Shown here in pieces: positions 1 through 11,635 of a stretch of DNA of 64,000 bases. The notes under the pieces were generated by a model. The model had not been told where the DNA came from. It worked only from the letters and a program-made list of their open reading frames with translations, and did not search any database. The position numbers and the translations under genes are program-made. Source of the stretch: Amaurobius ferox (lineage: Eukaryota; Arthropoda; Arachnida; Araneae; Amaurobiidae); contig OX578142.1 in the NCBI GenBank assembly GCA_951213105.1, forward strand, positions 117,194,065-117,258,064, in the 5' to 3' direction. The first letter of the stretch is position 1. Every line of letters starts with the position of its first letter.

Positions 1-714
1 CTATATTGAAGACTCCACAGCTAAATAATTTTGCGTTAAAGAAATTCAGCAATTCTTATAAAACTCATCTTACAGCTTGATGTGTTTACAATCTTCATAA
101 ATGAAAATTAGGCTTCGTTGTAGAAATAACCAAAGTTTAATGATCACTTAAACTCAAATATATTGTAATTGTGTTGTTTCAGAACATTGATGCACAGAAA
201 TTAAGCAAAAATAAAGCGGTTTTAGGACGGACACAACACTAAATCTAAATTAAAAAGAACTTTAAAAATCACGATTTTGACACAAGATGGATGCCATATT
301 TTATTTTGAAGGGGGTCACGTGATCTCTTCATATAATGGGTGGAATTAATATTTTAATTTGTATTTAAAAAACTACTAAATATATTTTTCTGAAATTTTT
401 TTTATATATTTTATGGGATAATTTTAATATTTCCTAAAACTTTCGAAGCAATTTGTCAATTTTAAATTCGCTTAAAACATGGTTGAAAAATTAGGTCCCA
501 TAGGGTTCAATGTATTTCATGTTTTCAACCCGGGTTCAATCCAAAACTAATTGGGTGATATTATTCATTTATCTTCCCATAGGTCCCACAGACTGCCTGA
601 ACAACATACTAAAATTTCATTTTGATAAAGTTATTTTTACGGCAGTTATCGTGCTAACGGACAGACAGAATGAACAAAGTCATAAACACTTCTCAACTAT
701 ATTGCAAAGTGTTA
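1..714 (-). mobile_element. Helentron-like non-autonomous element (HINE-like), copy 1, cut by window edge
   Basis: The family's 5' half is visible, including its (GACA)n microsatellite around 660. The + strand end AAAGTGTTA is the reverse complement of the family start TAACACTTT. Copy 2 follows with no spacer, so the two form a head-to-tail tandem. The strand given assumes that TAACACTTT is the 5' end. No coding capacity is seen. Confidence 0.7.
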
Positions 715-2019
715 ACAAGAAAGATTAATCATGCTTAAAGCATTGATTATGAAACACTTACCAACTTCAATGCAATTTTATTTAAACAAGTCTAAAATGC
801 AATACATTCCTCGGTAATATTTTGAAACTTATCACAATACTGCATTAACTTATTATATTTGAAAACTTAAACCTTCATCGAAAAAAATGAACTTCATTCA
901 AATGACGGCATTGAAATATAAATTGCCTGGTTTAAACATCTCTAAAATGTTATACATTCCTCGGTAATAGTTTTAGAATTATCATAATACTACGATAATT
1001 TATTATATTTGAAAACTTCATCGAAAACAACTGAAATTAATTCAAATGACGTCATAGAAAAAATAACACGCCTGGATCTCTCTATAAAAACAGGATTTCA
1101 TTCATAACTTTCTCCCATTCATTTCATTCATCACAATACTATAATAATTTATTTTATTTAAACATTTTGTTTAAGACCATGGAGCTACAAAAAATTAAAC
1201 TCTATGCTTGAAACTTCATCGAAAAAAATCGTCCTTCTCTTTATGAAATCAATTAATATTTCATTCATATCAGCCATGCAGACTCCATGGACTAAATTAT
1301 TTTGTGTTAAAAAAATACAGGAATTCTAATACAACTCATTCTATATATTTTGCTGTTTACATTTTACATAGGTGAAAAATAGGCTTAGTTGTAGAAATAA
1401 TCAAATTTAGATGAGCATTTAAACTCAAATATATTGTCATTGCGTTGTTTCAGTATGTAGATGCACAGAATTTAAGCAAAAATAAAGTAGTTTTAGGACG
1501 GATACAACACCCAATATGAATTAAAAAGAACTTAAAAAAATCACGATTTTGAAACAAGATGGATGCCATATATCATTTTGAAGTGGGCCATGTGATCGTT
1601 TCATATCATGGTCACGTGATCGTTTCATATAAGAGGTGTAATTATTATTTTAATTTTTATTTAAAAAACTACTGAATATATTTCGCTGAATTTTTTTTTT
1701 ATATATTTTATGGAACAATTTGAATATTACCTAAAATTTTCGAAGCAATTTGTGAATTTTAAATCCGCTTAAAAAATGTTTGAAAAATTAGGTCGCATAG
1801 GGCTCAATGTATTTCATTTTTTCGACCCGGGTTCAATCCAAAACTAATTGGGTGATATTATTCATTTATATTCCCATAGGTTCTACAGACCGTCTGAATA
1901 ACATACTGAAATTTCATTTTGATTAAGTCATTTTTACGGCAGTTATCGTGCTAATGGACAGACAGACAGACAGAATGAACAAAGTCATAAACACTTTTCA
2001 ACTTTGTTGTAAAGTGTTA
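715..2019 (-). mobile_element. Helentron-like non-autonomous element, copy 2, full length
   Basis: This 1305 bp copy has both family ends. On the + strand it begins ACAAGAAAGATTAATC and ends GTAAAGTGTTA. A hairpin (ATGCTTAAAGCAT core) lies near one end and a foldback (AACACTTTTC ... AAAGTGTT) at the other, with a GACA microsatellite about 60 bp inside. There is no target-site duplication. The neighbouring bases are A on both sides (T on the element strand). Helentron-associated elements are known for hairpins at both ends, an internal microsatellite and insertion at TT. Family assignment is by structure only. Confidence 0.7.
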
Positions 2020-2434
2020 AAAAGGAGCTCAGACCCCTTAAATCTACCTAAGTGTGTAGCGCAATTGGGGTTTCCCTTACGGCTGCATAAAAATATAAGA
2101 TAATCTCAATAGTTCTCAAGGTTTTGGCTTGGTTCATGACTTTCCTTGAAATCCTATATATAGATTTTTAATTATAAGAATCGGAAGTGAGCAGCGTATA
2201 TTTTTCTCGAATATAATAAAGGCGACAGGGAATTTCAAAGAAATTAAACTCCATTCACTAATACATTGAATATTCACCAATTTGGCTTCATTTTCGTTAA
2301 TTAAACGTCACTTTTGCCCATTTTGCTTTCGTCATTTGAAAAGTCGCTAAGTTGGCGATATTTCACAAGTTCGTCGACAAGAGCGCCAAATTATAGGTAA
2401 ATTTCTCGCCATGCGTTACATAGTTTCATATAGA
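2020..2434 (-). repeat. Rep2 dispersed repeat, first part, split by the next Helentron-like copy
   Basis: The segment from about 2270 to 2430 carries the family's recurring 'gccaa-ttggcga' block (gtcgctaagttggcgat, gagcgccaaattatag). It matches 38110-38280 in the same orientation and 15990-16110 in reverse. Its continuation lies at 3746-4070, on the other side of an inserted Helentron-like element. The stretch 2020-2160 also shares 'cagaccccttaa' with about 45163. No coding is seen. Confidence 0.55.
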
Positions 2435-3745
2435 ACAAGAAAGATCAATCATGCTTAAAGCATTGATTATGAAACACTTTCTAACTTCAATGCAATTTTA
2501 TTTAAACATGTCTAAAATGCAATACATTCCTCGGTAATATTTTAAAACTTATCACAATACTACATTAATTTATTATATTTGAAAACTTAAACCTTCATCG
2601 AAAAAAAAGAACTTCATTCAAATGATGGCATTGACATATAAATTGCCTGGTTTAAACATCTCTAAAATGTGATACATTCCTCGGTAATAATTTTAGAATT
2701 ATCATAATACTACGATAATTTATTATATTTGAAAACTTCATCGAAAACAACTGAAATCCATTCAAATGACGTCATAGAAAAAATAACACGCCTGGCTCTC
2801 TCTATAAAAGCAACATTTCATTCATAAATAATTCCCCCATTCATGTCATCTATCACAATACTATAAGAATTTATTTTATTTAAAAATTAAGACCATGGAC
2901 CTACAAGTAATTAAACTATATGCGTAAAACTTCATCGAAAAATATCGTCCTTCTCTTTCTAAAATCAATGAATATTTCATTCATATCAGTCATGCAGACT
3001 CCATGGGCTAAATTATTTTGTGTTAAAGAAATAAAGCAATTCTAATACAACTCATTCTACATATTTTGCTGTTTACATTTTACATAGGTGAAAAATAGGC
3101 TTAGTTGCAGAAATAATCAAATTTGGGATGAGCATTTAAACACAAATATATTGTCATTGCGTTGTTTTAGTATGTAGATGCACAGAATTTAGGCAAAAAT
3201 AAAGTAGTTTTAGGACTGATACAACACTCAATATGAATTAAAAAGAGCTTTAAAAATCATGATTTTGAGACAAGATGGATGCCATATATCATTTTGAAGT
3301 ATGTCACGTGATCGTTTCATATCATGGTCGCGTGATCGCTTCATATAAGAGGTGTTATTATTATTTTAATTTTTATTTAAAAAACTACTGAATATATTTC
3401 GTTGAATTTTTTTTATATATTTTATGGAACAATTTGAATATTGCCTAAAAATTTCGAAGCAATTTGTGACTTTTAAACCCGCTTAAAAAATGCTTGAAAA
3501 ATTAGGTCCCATAGGGCTCAATGTATTTCATTTTTTCAACCCGGGTTCAATCCAAAACTAATTGGGTGATATTATTCATTTATATTCCCATAGGTCCTAC
3601 AGACCGTCTGAACAACATACTAAAATTTCATTTTGATTAAGTCATTTTTACGGCAGTTATCGTGCTAACGGACAGACAGACAGACAGACGGACAGACAGA
3701 ATGAGCAAAGTCATAAACACTTTTCAACTTTGTTGTAAAGTGTTA
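2435..3745 (-). mobile_element. Helentron-like non-autonomous element, copy 3, full length, inserted in Rep2
   Basis: This 1311 bp copy is closely similar to copy 2. It has the longest microsatellite of the family (alternating GACA and GACG units near 3668-3700) and both terminal hairpins. It interrupts a Rep2 copy (2020-2434 and 3746-4070) and the flanks show no target duplication. This is expected for Helitron-type insertion, and it makes this copy younger than the Rep2 copy. Confidence 0.7.
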
Positions 3746-4071
3746 ATAAAAACAGACGGGAGTATTAGTATTAGACGGGAGACTTAGTATTAAAAGATGG
3801 TTATACTTCTAATCAGTCTTTTTTCACGAATAGATTAAGCTAGTAGATTCAAGAGAATGATGCTACTAAATTTATCTCATAATATTGCATGTGTAAAGTG
3901 AGCCTATTGGATAATAATTACTTTTTATGCAATGTTTTTGATAAATTTATTTCAAAAATGTGCATTATCTCGAGTATATTAACGTTCTAAAAACTGTGCC
4001 ATTCGTTTTGAAATGAAAAATCTCAAAATCTATTCTCAGAAAAAAAGCACTGGGAAACAGTTAAAAAACTA
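3746..4071 (-). repeat. Rep2 dispersed repeat, second part
   Basis: Positions 3835-4035 align by eye with 38340-38570. Shared blocks are 'gagaatgatg', 'aaatttat', 'aaaaatgtgca', 'ctcgag', 'gttctaaaa' and 'tcgttttgaaatgaaaaat'. This is the right half of the Rep2 copy split by the preceding element. The segment from 4040 to 4071 has no recognised content. Confidence 0.5.
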
Positions 4072-4081
4072 AACGAGCTAG

Positions 4082-4110
4082 ATGTTAACCTATTTTTAAT
4101 AGGTTAACAT
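4082..4110. repeat. 12 bp perfect inverted repeat
   Basis: The arms atgttaacctat and ataggttaacat are separated by a 5-base loop. It lies 60 bp left of a larger foldback and about 220 bp from the start of Helentron-like copy 4. Function is unknown. Confidence 0.6.
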
Positions 4111-4171
4111 GGGAAAAATGAAGCAAGCGGCTGGAGGGATAATATCTCGTGAAGATCATAGTGAAGATAAA

Positions 4172-4237
4172 ATTTTATACGCAAAGCTTAACTAGTAAAG
4201 AACATAGTCTTTACTAATTAAGCTTTGTGTATAAAAT
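4172..4237. repeat. 30 bp near-perfect hairpin
   Basis: Left arm 4172-4201 and right arm 4208-4237 pair with only two mismatches around a 6-base loop. Each arm contains 'aaagctta'. It could be a minimal foldback element or the remains of a MITE. Nothing in it suggests a gene. Confidence 0.65.
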
Positions 4238-4330
4238 CTGAGATCTTAAAGTCTTATGTTCATGGAATTATGAATGAAAACACTATACAAATAATATGTT
4301 TTAGTAGACTGTTTTTTACTTCATTGTTAT

Positions 4331-5437
4331 TAACACTTTACAACAAAGTTGAAAAGTGTTTATGGCTTTGTTCATTCTGTCTGTCTGTCTGTCTGTCCGT
4401 TAGCACGATAACTGCCGTAAAAATGACTTAATCCAAATGAAATTTTAGTATGCGAAAATTTAGCGATTATTAAAAATTTAGCGAAATATATTCAGTAGTT
4501 TTTTAAATAAAAATTAAAATAATAAAAACACCTCTTATATGAAGCGATCACGTGACCATGATATGAAAATATCACGTGACCCACTTCAAAATGATATATG
4601 GCATCCATGTTGTCTCAAAATCGTGATTTTTAAAGTTCGTTTTAATTCATATTGAGTGTTGTATCCGTCCTAAAATCACTTTATTTTTGTATAAATTCTG
4701 TTCATCTACATACTTAAACAACGCAATTACAATATATTTGAGTTTAAATGCCCATCCAAATTTGATTATTTCTACAACGAAGCCTATTTTTCATCTTTGT
4801 AAAATATAAACAGCAAAATATGTAGAATGAGTTGTATTAGAATTGCTGTATTTCTTTAACACAAAATCATTTAGTTCATGGAGTCTGCATAGCTGATATG
4901 AATCAAATATTCATTGATTTTACAAACAGCAGGACGATTTTTTTCGATGAAGTTTTACGCATAGAGTTTAATTACGTGTAGCTCCATGGTCTTAATTTTT
5001 AAATAAAATAAATTATTATAGTATTCTGATGAATGACATGAATGGGAAAATGTTATGAATGAAATGCTGTTTTTATAAAGGCGTGTTATTTTTTCTATGA
5101 TGTCATTTGAATGAATTTCAGTTGTTTTCGATGAAGTTTTCAAATATAATAAATTATCGTAGTATTATGATAGTTTTAAAAATATTTCCGAGGAATGTAT
5201 CGCATTTTAGAGATGTTTAAACCAGGCAATTTATAATTTAATGACGTTATTTTAATGAAGTTCATTTTTTTCGATGAAGGTTTAAGTTTTCAAATATAAT
5301 AAATTAATGTAGTATTGTGATTAATTTTAAAATATTACCGAGGAATGTATTGCATTTTAGACATGTTTAAATAAAATTGCATTGAAGTTGGAAAGTGTTT
5401 CATAATCAATTCTTTAAGCATAATTGATCTTTCTTGT
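4331..5437 (+). mobile_element. Helentron-like non-autonomous element, copy 4, internally deleted
   Basis: It begins TAACACTTTACAAC with the foldback AAAGTTGAAAAGTGTT and a (TGTC)n microsatellite at about 4378-4400. It ends GATCTTTCTTGT. Near 4450 about 230 bp of the family consensus (the 'cagacggtctg' to 'gggaccta' region) is replaced by a short sequence built on 'aaatttagcgat', so the copy is 1107 bp. It is opposite in direction to copies 1-3. Confidence 0.68.
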
Positions 5438-6000
5438 ATATCTATGCATTCAATTTTACTAAATTTTTTGAGGGTTTTTTCTTGAAAAAAAAAATCTTTG
5501 CATTGCTATTTGGACAGTAGTGTAATTATCACGATAAGTGTCGCATTAAGATAAGATAATTATATTCATCAGCAATTTTAGTGCAAATCAAATTTTTTAA
5601 GTGTATTTTGAAGTTTTATTTTTATATATTTTCATATATAAACAGAAACACATAAATAAATATTTTAACAAAATCCTCGTATTTACCTAATCCTTTTCTT
5701 TGAATGGTAAACTGTCATGAATTAAACAGAAGTAATTATTTCCTGTACGCATGAAAAATAGAGAAACATAAGAAGTTTTTAATTACTGAAAAAATAGCAT
5801 TTTCGAGATTGAAATATAATTAAAATAATTTCATTTAAATTTATGATATTCGCATCCAGCTTCCACTTTCCCTGAACATATTCATAAAGCTCATTTCATT
5901 ACTGGGAAATGCAATGAATATTCATACTTTCTTTTTAACCCGATTTAAGTGTTTTTAATGTCTACTTAACAATCATAAATTATTCATTGGCATTTTAATT
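5438..6000. other. AT-rich stretch, nothing recognised
   Basis: There is no open frame with composition distinct from background, no repeat shared within the window and no RNA-like fold seen by eye. Confidence 0.5.
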
Positions 6001-6358
6001 AAAAGTATAATGGACGAGAATATTCGGATTTTCCCCGGCTTTCTCTAGATATTTTGTATTCCAAGGATTCCGTCGATTCGCTAGCATTGTAATAATGCTT
6101 CTCCATAGTGCCAGGTGGCCATGCTTACAATTTCAATTACCCTTCGACAGAAAGGGTAAATGTGTTGACCCTAACAATGCAGCGGCGTGTGTATTTAGGG
6201 AGCTCAGGTGTGTTTTGACGGATTCTTGCGCATTTTGTCCCAACCCCTCGTTTACGAACTCACCGAAATGCCAACTGCATAACAAGATTACAGCCCACCC
6301 CCGTATGGATTTCAACCAGGGTACGGTTTTTATGAAGCTGGTTGGGAACTAACACTTT
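6001..6358. other. G+C-richer island of unknown nature
   Basis: Base composition is clearly richer in G+C than the flanks. A + strand frame stays open from 6095 to 6352 (85 codons) and includes several Cys (the run TDSCAFCPNPSF). The - strand is open from 6315 to 6133 and other frames are partly open too. No domain is recognised and there are no convincing splice sites. It could be an old repeat, a conserved non-coding element or an unrecognised exon. Confidence 0.3.
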
Positions 6359-7620
6359 TTATTCCCTGTCTGAAACAGGATCTGATTGAGAAAAGTGACT
6401 TTCTTTTATATGTATGGTTGGTGCGTGATAAATTTGTGAATGTGCAACTTTTTTAAGTAGTTTGCTTTGAAAGAAATGATTTATGGATATAAAAGAAGCG
6501 CAGAGAGTTGGTTTAAAAAAGCGATTTGTAGTTTTTGTAAATACATAAAGCAAGTTTATTTAGGGATTGATTTAAAGTGTTCACCAATCCAATCAATGTT
6601 TTACATTTATCCAGGTATTTTCTTAGAAGAATATTTAAAAAAAAACTTAAAATAGTTGATCTAGTGTAGCATAAATAGTACTGCAGAGATTTTCTTCAGT
6701 TTTCTTGGCCAGTCTCTAAATTACCACCATTATAAGATAGGACAATATACACATTAAACATGTATTGATTATAAAATGTATTCCATTTGTCAGACACAAC
6801 AATTAGTAATTTTCAATACACAATTTTAAATAAATGTTTAAATTTAATTTAAAATGAAAATGACTGATTAAAACTAGTTTTAATTGTCTACTATATGTTT
6901 GTAATCATCTTTTGAAAATTTAGATAGTATTCTTGTGGAGTTTTGCTTCGTTAAATTAATAACACCGCTCTCTATAGCAATTTTAGTATAATTTCAGGCC
7001 TAATAAAGCATTATTTCATAAAATAAAAGTACTTAGATAAATACTTAAATTCCAGGATGTTGGCATTTTTAATCCCGGAACTTCAAGATCAGTTTTGTAG
7101 CCAGGATCTCAGGTTTATCGTCTTTATGAGTAGTGTGTCTCTATATCACTAAAGTAAATATTTCAGAAATTTTATTGTTCCAATAAGTATTTATAATTAC
7201 AATACTAGATTCCCTACTTCCTTCGGGGGTTTAAGTGGAATGTATTTATGTTACAATAAGGAAGTTCGACATACCCCATTACTAGAGTCGAAATGCTTCT
7301 AACCCTTTCTAAAAAATATCTGTTTAAAATAAATAAGATCATAATATCTATATTTAATATAAACTACAGAACATTAATTTGTATTTGTGGTGAAAAAATA
7401 AATCATCAGCACTACATGAGTAACTTAACCTGAGTAACCTAACCTGAGTAATTGGCACCTGAATAACCAAAGATTTTGCAAATTGCAATTTAGCGATTGA
7501 TAGTTGAAAACATCATGTCAGGAAATTCTGTAACAATGTATATATAAGATGTGAATAAATACTTTAATAATGTATATATATATATTAGATATATTTATTA
7601 TCTACCTATATTCGGAAAAA
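6359..7620. other. AT-rich stretch, nothing recognised
   Basis: Unique-looking, strongly AT-rich DNA. The direct repeat 'acctgagtaac' occurs near 7430 and a short (TA)n lies at about 7570-7590. No coding signal is seen. Confidence 0.45.
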
Positions 7621-7628
7621 ATAGCTTT

Positions 7629-8215
7629 AAGGTAATTCAAGTAATTCCCTCAGTGCGGGAGTAATGAAGCTGGTAGCATGGAGTTTAATTCATCAGATAT
7701 CAATTATTTTCTAAAATTACCTTGTCACACATTTTTTCCATTTTAATTGTTTCATAATTAGTTTTGCATCGTATGCACTCATATTCTATTTTTCAGTGTG
7801 TATTTATGCGTTATGCTGCTATGTATCGCCCGAAAAAATGCATTCAATTATTGATTAGATGTTGAGAAATCAGTTTTTGTGTATGTAAAGATAATTTTGG
7901 ACACCAGTTTATTATATATTTATATGGCTCGTATTTTAATGGCTCGTAAGGTAATTCAAGCAATTCCTTTAACACCGGAGTAGTGAAGCTGGTAGCACAC
8001 CTTAGCTCAATTAATGAGGTCTGTGCACGACTCAAAGTTTTAACAGTGTTGAGTCCTATTTATGTATACTACCTTGCAATAGGATCAAAATGTAGTGTGA
8101 TATTGGACGGTGGGGACCGTTCGAAGGGGGGGGGTGTAAAGTAATGTAAGTAATTCTTTATATGACTGGAGTAGTGTAGTTGGTTGTACGTATGATTCCC
8201 GGTTCCGGCCGACTG
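7629..8215 (+). repeat. Three diverged direct copies of a tRNA-like SINE head
   Basis: Segments at about 7629-7695, 7950-8040 and 8139-8215 share the order 'gtaattcaag-aattc', then 'ggagtagtgaagctggtagc'. That string resembles a pol III box A (TRGYNNARNNGG). The third copy also has 'ccggttccggcc', which could be a decayed box B. All three lie on the + strand within 600 bp. A tRNA-derived SINE family is the simplest reading, but the match is loose. Confidence 0.4.
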
Positions 8216-8670
8216 TTGTTTTGTGCTTATATTAAATCTAATATTCTACAAACTCATGGTATCATGTATGTTATGTTGTGATTACTTTGTGTTTGCATGT
8301 GATTTTCAGTAACATTAATTTCATATTGAGATAATAATTCCTCAAATAACATAAGGAACGATAAATATCTTATACCAAGCCAACAACATACACAATTTCG
8401 AAAAGGAAACAGGGCACTTCTTGAGAGCACTTATCATAATAACAATAGTAATTTTTAACTAGAACAGACATTTATCTAAAGATTAAAGTAAAAATAGGAA
8501 TTAAAACTAATTTATTTTTCAAAGCACAACCTCTACCATTTTGTTTAAAACCACTACCACTTTGTCTTTCTGTATATCGCTTGACATAAAACCTAGACAG
8601 CAGCATAGATATTACAATATTAGCAGGTCAAAAAAAAAAAAAAATAAAAGAAAATGACAGAAACAATTAC

Positions 8671-8710
<40 letters not shown>

Positions 8711-9200
8711 ACATTTTGTATCTATATTTAGAAACCTTTATTGAAAATGATTCACAATAAAAATATTTACTAATAATGTTAATAAAAATATTTACCAATA
8801 TTAGCTTTCTAACCCTTAAAGAAGGTTGCATATATGTATGCAACATTATATGCCTATATATTCAAAAACATATTCCCCAAATATTTAAGAAGATTTATTT
8901 ACAGATACTTGTGTTTCGAAAAGAAATTATGTGTTCCCAAACAAGTTCTGTTGCCGAAGATTTACGGTTAGAAAATTCCAAAACACAATAAACATCCTAT
9001 TCGCTCTTTCTTAATTTACGTCAAATTCTACGCAAATATCATACACTTCAAAGCTATGAAAGAAGAAATGTATTACATGTTTGCCTCTCTGTTGATCATT
9101 GTTTTGAGCTGTGTGTCGAGTTGAGAAACTCACTTAAAGTTTTTTTAAAATTTGAATCCTGGTGTAAAAAGTACTCCGAGCGCTGACTTTTCGTCACAGC
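8216..9200. other. AT-rich stretch with a (TA)n microsatellite
   Basis: A (TA)n run occupies about 8674-8707, preceded by a poly(A) tract at 8631-8644. The open frame 8776-8991 is AT-driven and matches nothing known. No other content is seen. Confidence 0.5.
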
Positions 9201-9224
9201 TTGAATAATATGTCGTGAATCGGT

Positions 9225-9480
9225 AACAGAAAAATAGGGGGATGAGGATGGGATCTGTGTTATCTCAAAGGCAGTCCGGTGGACGTCGTTTTGTTCGCTT
9301 CTAATTGGCTGTAATTGCGTTAGCGTAATCGAATAAGAGTCTTAGGGGGAGGGGGAGAAGCAAAGCATATCACCAAAGTGACTCAACTCCCCCTTGGCTA
9401 GACGTCATTTAAATAAATGCTCTTGGGTTTGTTTTTCCTACGCGGGCCTGTCTCAATATTTCTCTGTATAGATATTAAGA
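9225..9480. promoter_or_regulatory. Candidate intronic control element of the homeobox gene
   Basis: This block is richer in G+C than its surroundings and lies 1.6 kb upstream of the homeobox exon, so probably inside an upstream intron. It contains two TAATTG homeodomain cores exactly 10 bp apart (9302-9307 and 9312-9317), a further GTAATCGA, and an ACGTCA half-site at about 9402. No long frame or splice site is seen. The regulatory role is inference from composition and motif spacing only. Confidence 0.3.
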
Positions 9481-10734
9481 ATGTCGAAGGCGCTGATGAG
9501 AAAATGTTCGAAGTTTTGATAGCGTAAACACGGAAGTTAAATGATAAATATACCGTCTAGTAACGTCTCATTGAAATATGTATTTATCGCGAAGGATAAT
9601 ATTCAAATTAAGAATTCTTTTACTCAACATCATAACTAGTAATGCGAATATATAACCTCAGAGAAATTCAAAAGAAGGTGAACGCCGACTTAAGCTGTGG
9701 CTAGATTTGTTATAGATATTTATATATAAGTTATAACATAGTAAAATACTCTGTTATGATTTATGTTATAAATTTCTTTAAAATTAAAATAAACTGTTTT
9801 AGATTAATATGTTATAAATTTGCTTTAGATTTATTATAACTTTATATTTGTTATAACTTTATTTTGCATCTGGTATAACTTTGTTTTGTAGTTTGCAAGT
9901 TAAAACCAAATTCTATTGAAGATTACTGCACGAGTGTTTTCATGTGCGAAAATTATATTAAAAAAATATAATGCTATTAAAAGTGCTGCAATTTATATCA
10001 ATTTATAACTTCCTTTCTGTTAAAATAAATTAAAGAAATAAAGAATGAAACTTGTCATTTTTATGTTTTAATTTATAATTTATGAAAGGATAGATTTATG
10101 ATGGTAATTTATTTTTGCAGAGTATATACATGTAATATTTCAATTATTTATGATATTTGGAAAATATTTATTATAGGACATTACAATATGCAGTAAGGTG
10201 CTTGAACAGTTAGAACTAGAAAATGTACTCGACGTTGCCCGGGAGTTATAGCAGGGATTAATTGAATTAATTCATTTCATTAATCTAAAATTAGACAGAA
10301 TTATTTAGTTCAAACGCATGTGCAGTCGCGTAAAGTAATTCGTAAATTGGAATGAAATACACTATATTTAACAAATATGTTTTACAGCTGCAGACATTCT
10401 TGAGGAATTATCTCGATAAATTAATTAATGTTGAACCCGAAAGAAGAAATATTTTTTATATGCTATTTAAAAATATATATTTGATTTTAGTTGAGATTTC
10501 AGGACATATTTATAGTATTAAAATTAATCTTTAAACCAGCGAATTTAGAAAATTGCAGGCTTAATAGCACTCAAGATCAGAGACATTGTTTCAGAAAAAG
10601 CACCTGCAAAAAAAAGTGCTAGCATTCAAGCAGAATAAGGTCTGCTTGAAAAATGACTAGAAATGCAGAATTTTTAGTCGAATTTCGACTTTAAATGTAG
10701 CTTTTCAACTAATTCGAAGGTTTAGAAAATCCTT
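9481..10734. other. AT-rich stretch, nothing recognised
   Basis: It contains a locally repetitive 'ttataactttat/gttataa' stretch around 9715-9880, probably a degenerate simple repeat. No exon or RNA gene is seen. Confidence 0.4.
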
Positions 10735-10860
10735 CCAAGGCATATTGTCCGGGGACCTGAAGTACTTCTATACCGAATTTCGCCGCTGTCCGCAGCTTCA
10801 ATTTTTCGCTACAGACGTCACAGATGCGCACACACACAGACAGCTTCTTTATAATGTAAG
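10735..10860 (-). repeat. Fragment of a repeat with a CA-rich core (Rep2-like)
   Basis: The arrangement 'ctataccgaatttcgccgctg', then 'gacgtcacagatgcgcacacacacagac', resembles the CA-microsatellite portion of Rep2 at 36120-36200 and 38700-38800, which also carry 'cgtcac' next to (CA)n. Similarity is in layout more than in sequence. Confidence 0.35.
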
Positions 10861-11059
10861 ATATTATTCCTTATGAGAATTATTCTTTTTTAAATTTGGC
10901 TGTTTACCCAAGCTTGAAGGAAACTTTAAAAAATTGCATTAGACGTGTTGGGAACACTTTTTCTAGTTTCATATGTGTTTTCTTCTTCAATGTATTTTAA
11001 CACTATTAAAAACTTCCATATTTAAAAACAAAAAAAAATAACGATTAATATTACTTTAG

Positions 11060-11336
11060 GTATGGTTTCAGAACCGAAGAGCTAAGTTTAGAAAGCAAGA
11101 GCGCCTCAACCAGCAAAAACAAGCCCAACAACAGTCCAACCAAAAGTCCAGTAACAGTAACAACACTTCCAGTAACAACACCCAGTCCACGACCAGTAGC
11201 AGCAGCAACAGCAGCAGCGGCAATGGTCTTCTAATCAACAGCAACGGCTCGTCCAAAGATTCCAATGCCGACAACTCCAAAGTGGTATCGTCCATGATGC
11301 CTCCTCCACCTCCACCCAATTCCAAATCCCTTAATG
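11060..11336 (+). CDS. Phox2: Phox2-type paired-like homeobox gene, internal exon carrying the end of the homeodomain
   Basis: Phox2 proteins are nuclear homeodomain transcription factors for neuronal (in vertebrates autonomic) differentiation. The exon follows a clear acceptor (ttactttag) and opens in phase 0 with VWFQNRRAKFRKQER. This is the second half of recognition helix 3 of a paired-like homeodomain, and FRKQER directly after it is the Phox2/PHDP signature. The intron between Q46 and V47 of the homeodomain is shared by many paired-like genes, including vertebrate PHOX2B. After about 15 residues the protein becomes a Gln/Asn/Ser-rich linker, then a short Pro run (MMPPPPPPNSKSLNG). It ends at donor G|GTAAGA in phase 1. 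The opposite strand reads as a Leu-rich shadow. Upstream exons are not in the window. PRRX-type or other paired-like genes are less likely. Confidence 0.85.
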
Positions 11337-11635
11337 GTAAGAAAATTGTCTAACCCAAATTGATTGCACTGTAAATAAACATAACATATACAGAAGGGTC
11401 CGAGTTTTACGAAACATTTGTAAAAGCAGTATTTGATGGGTAAATTTAACATCAATATCCATACTTATGTGTCTGAATAAAGTTTTAAAATTCGAAGACA
11501 ATGACTATCTTGTCTGTTTATTCCTGAAGATAATTAATGTTCGCCAAATTTAAAATACGGGTGAGATATCGCACCTCGCTCAAAATTGACCCTGGATAGT
11601 AGGAAAAGTCAAATATTTGAGAAAGTGTGATATGT

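Noticed and set aside
6095..6352. N-terminal exon of the Phox2-type gene
   Set aside because: The translation lacks the expected Tyr/Ser-rich N-terminus and any part of homeodomain helices 1-2, and no good donor follows.
11068..11325. Leu-rich 85-codon frame on the - strand
   Set aside because: It is the antisense shadow of the Gln/Asn/Ser codons in the homeobox exon.
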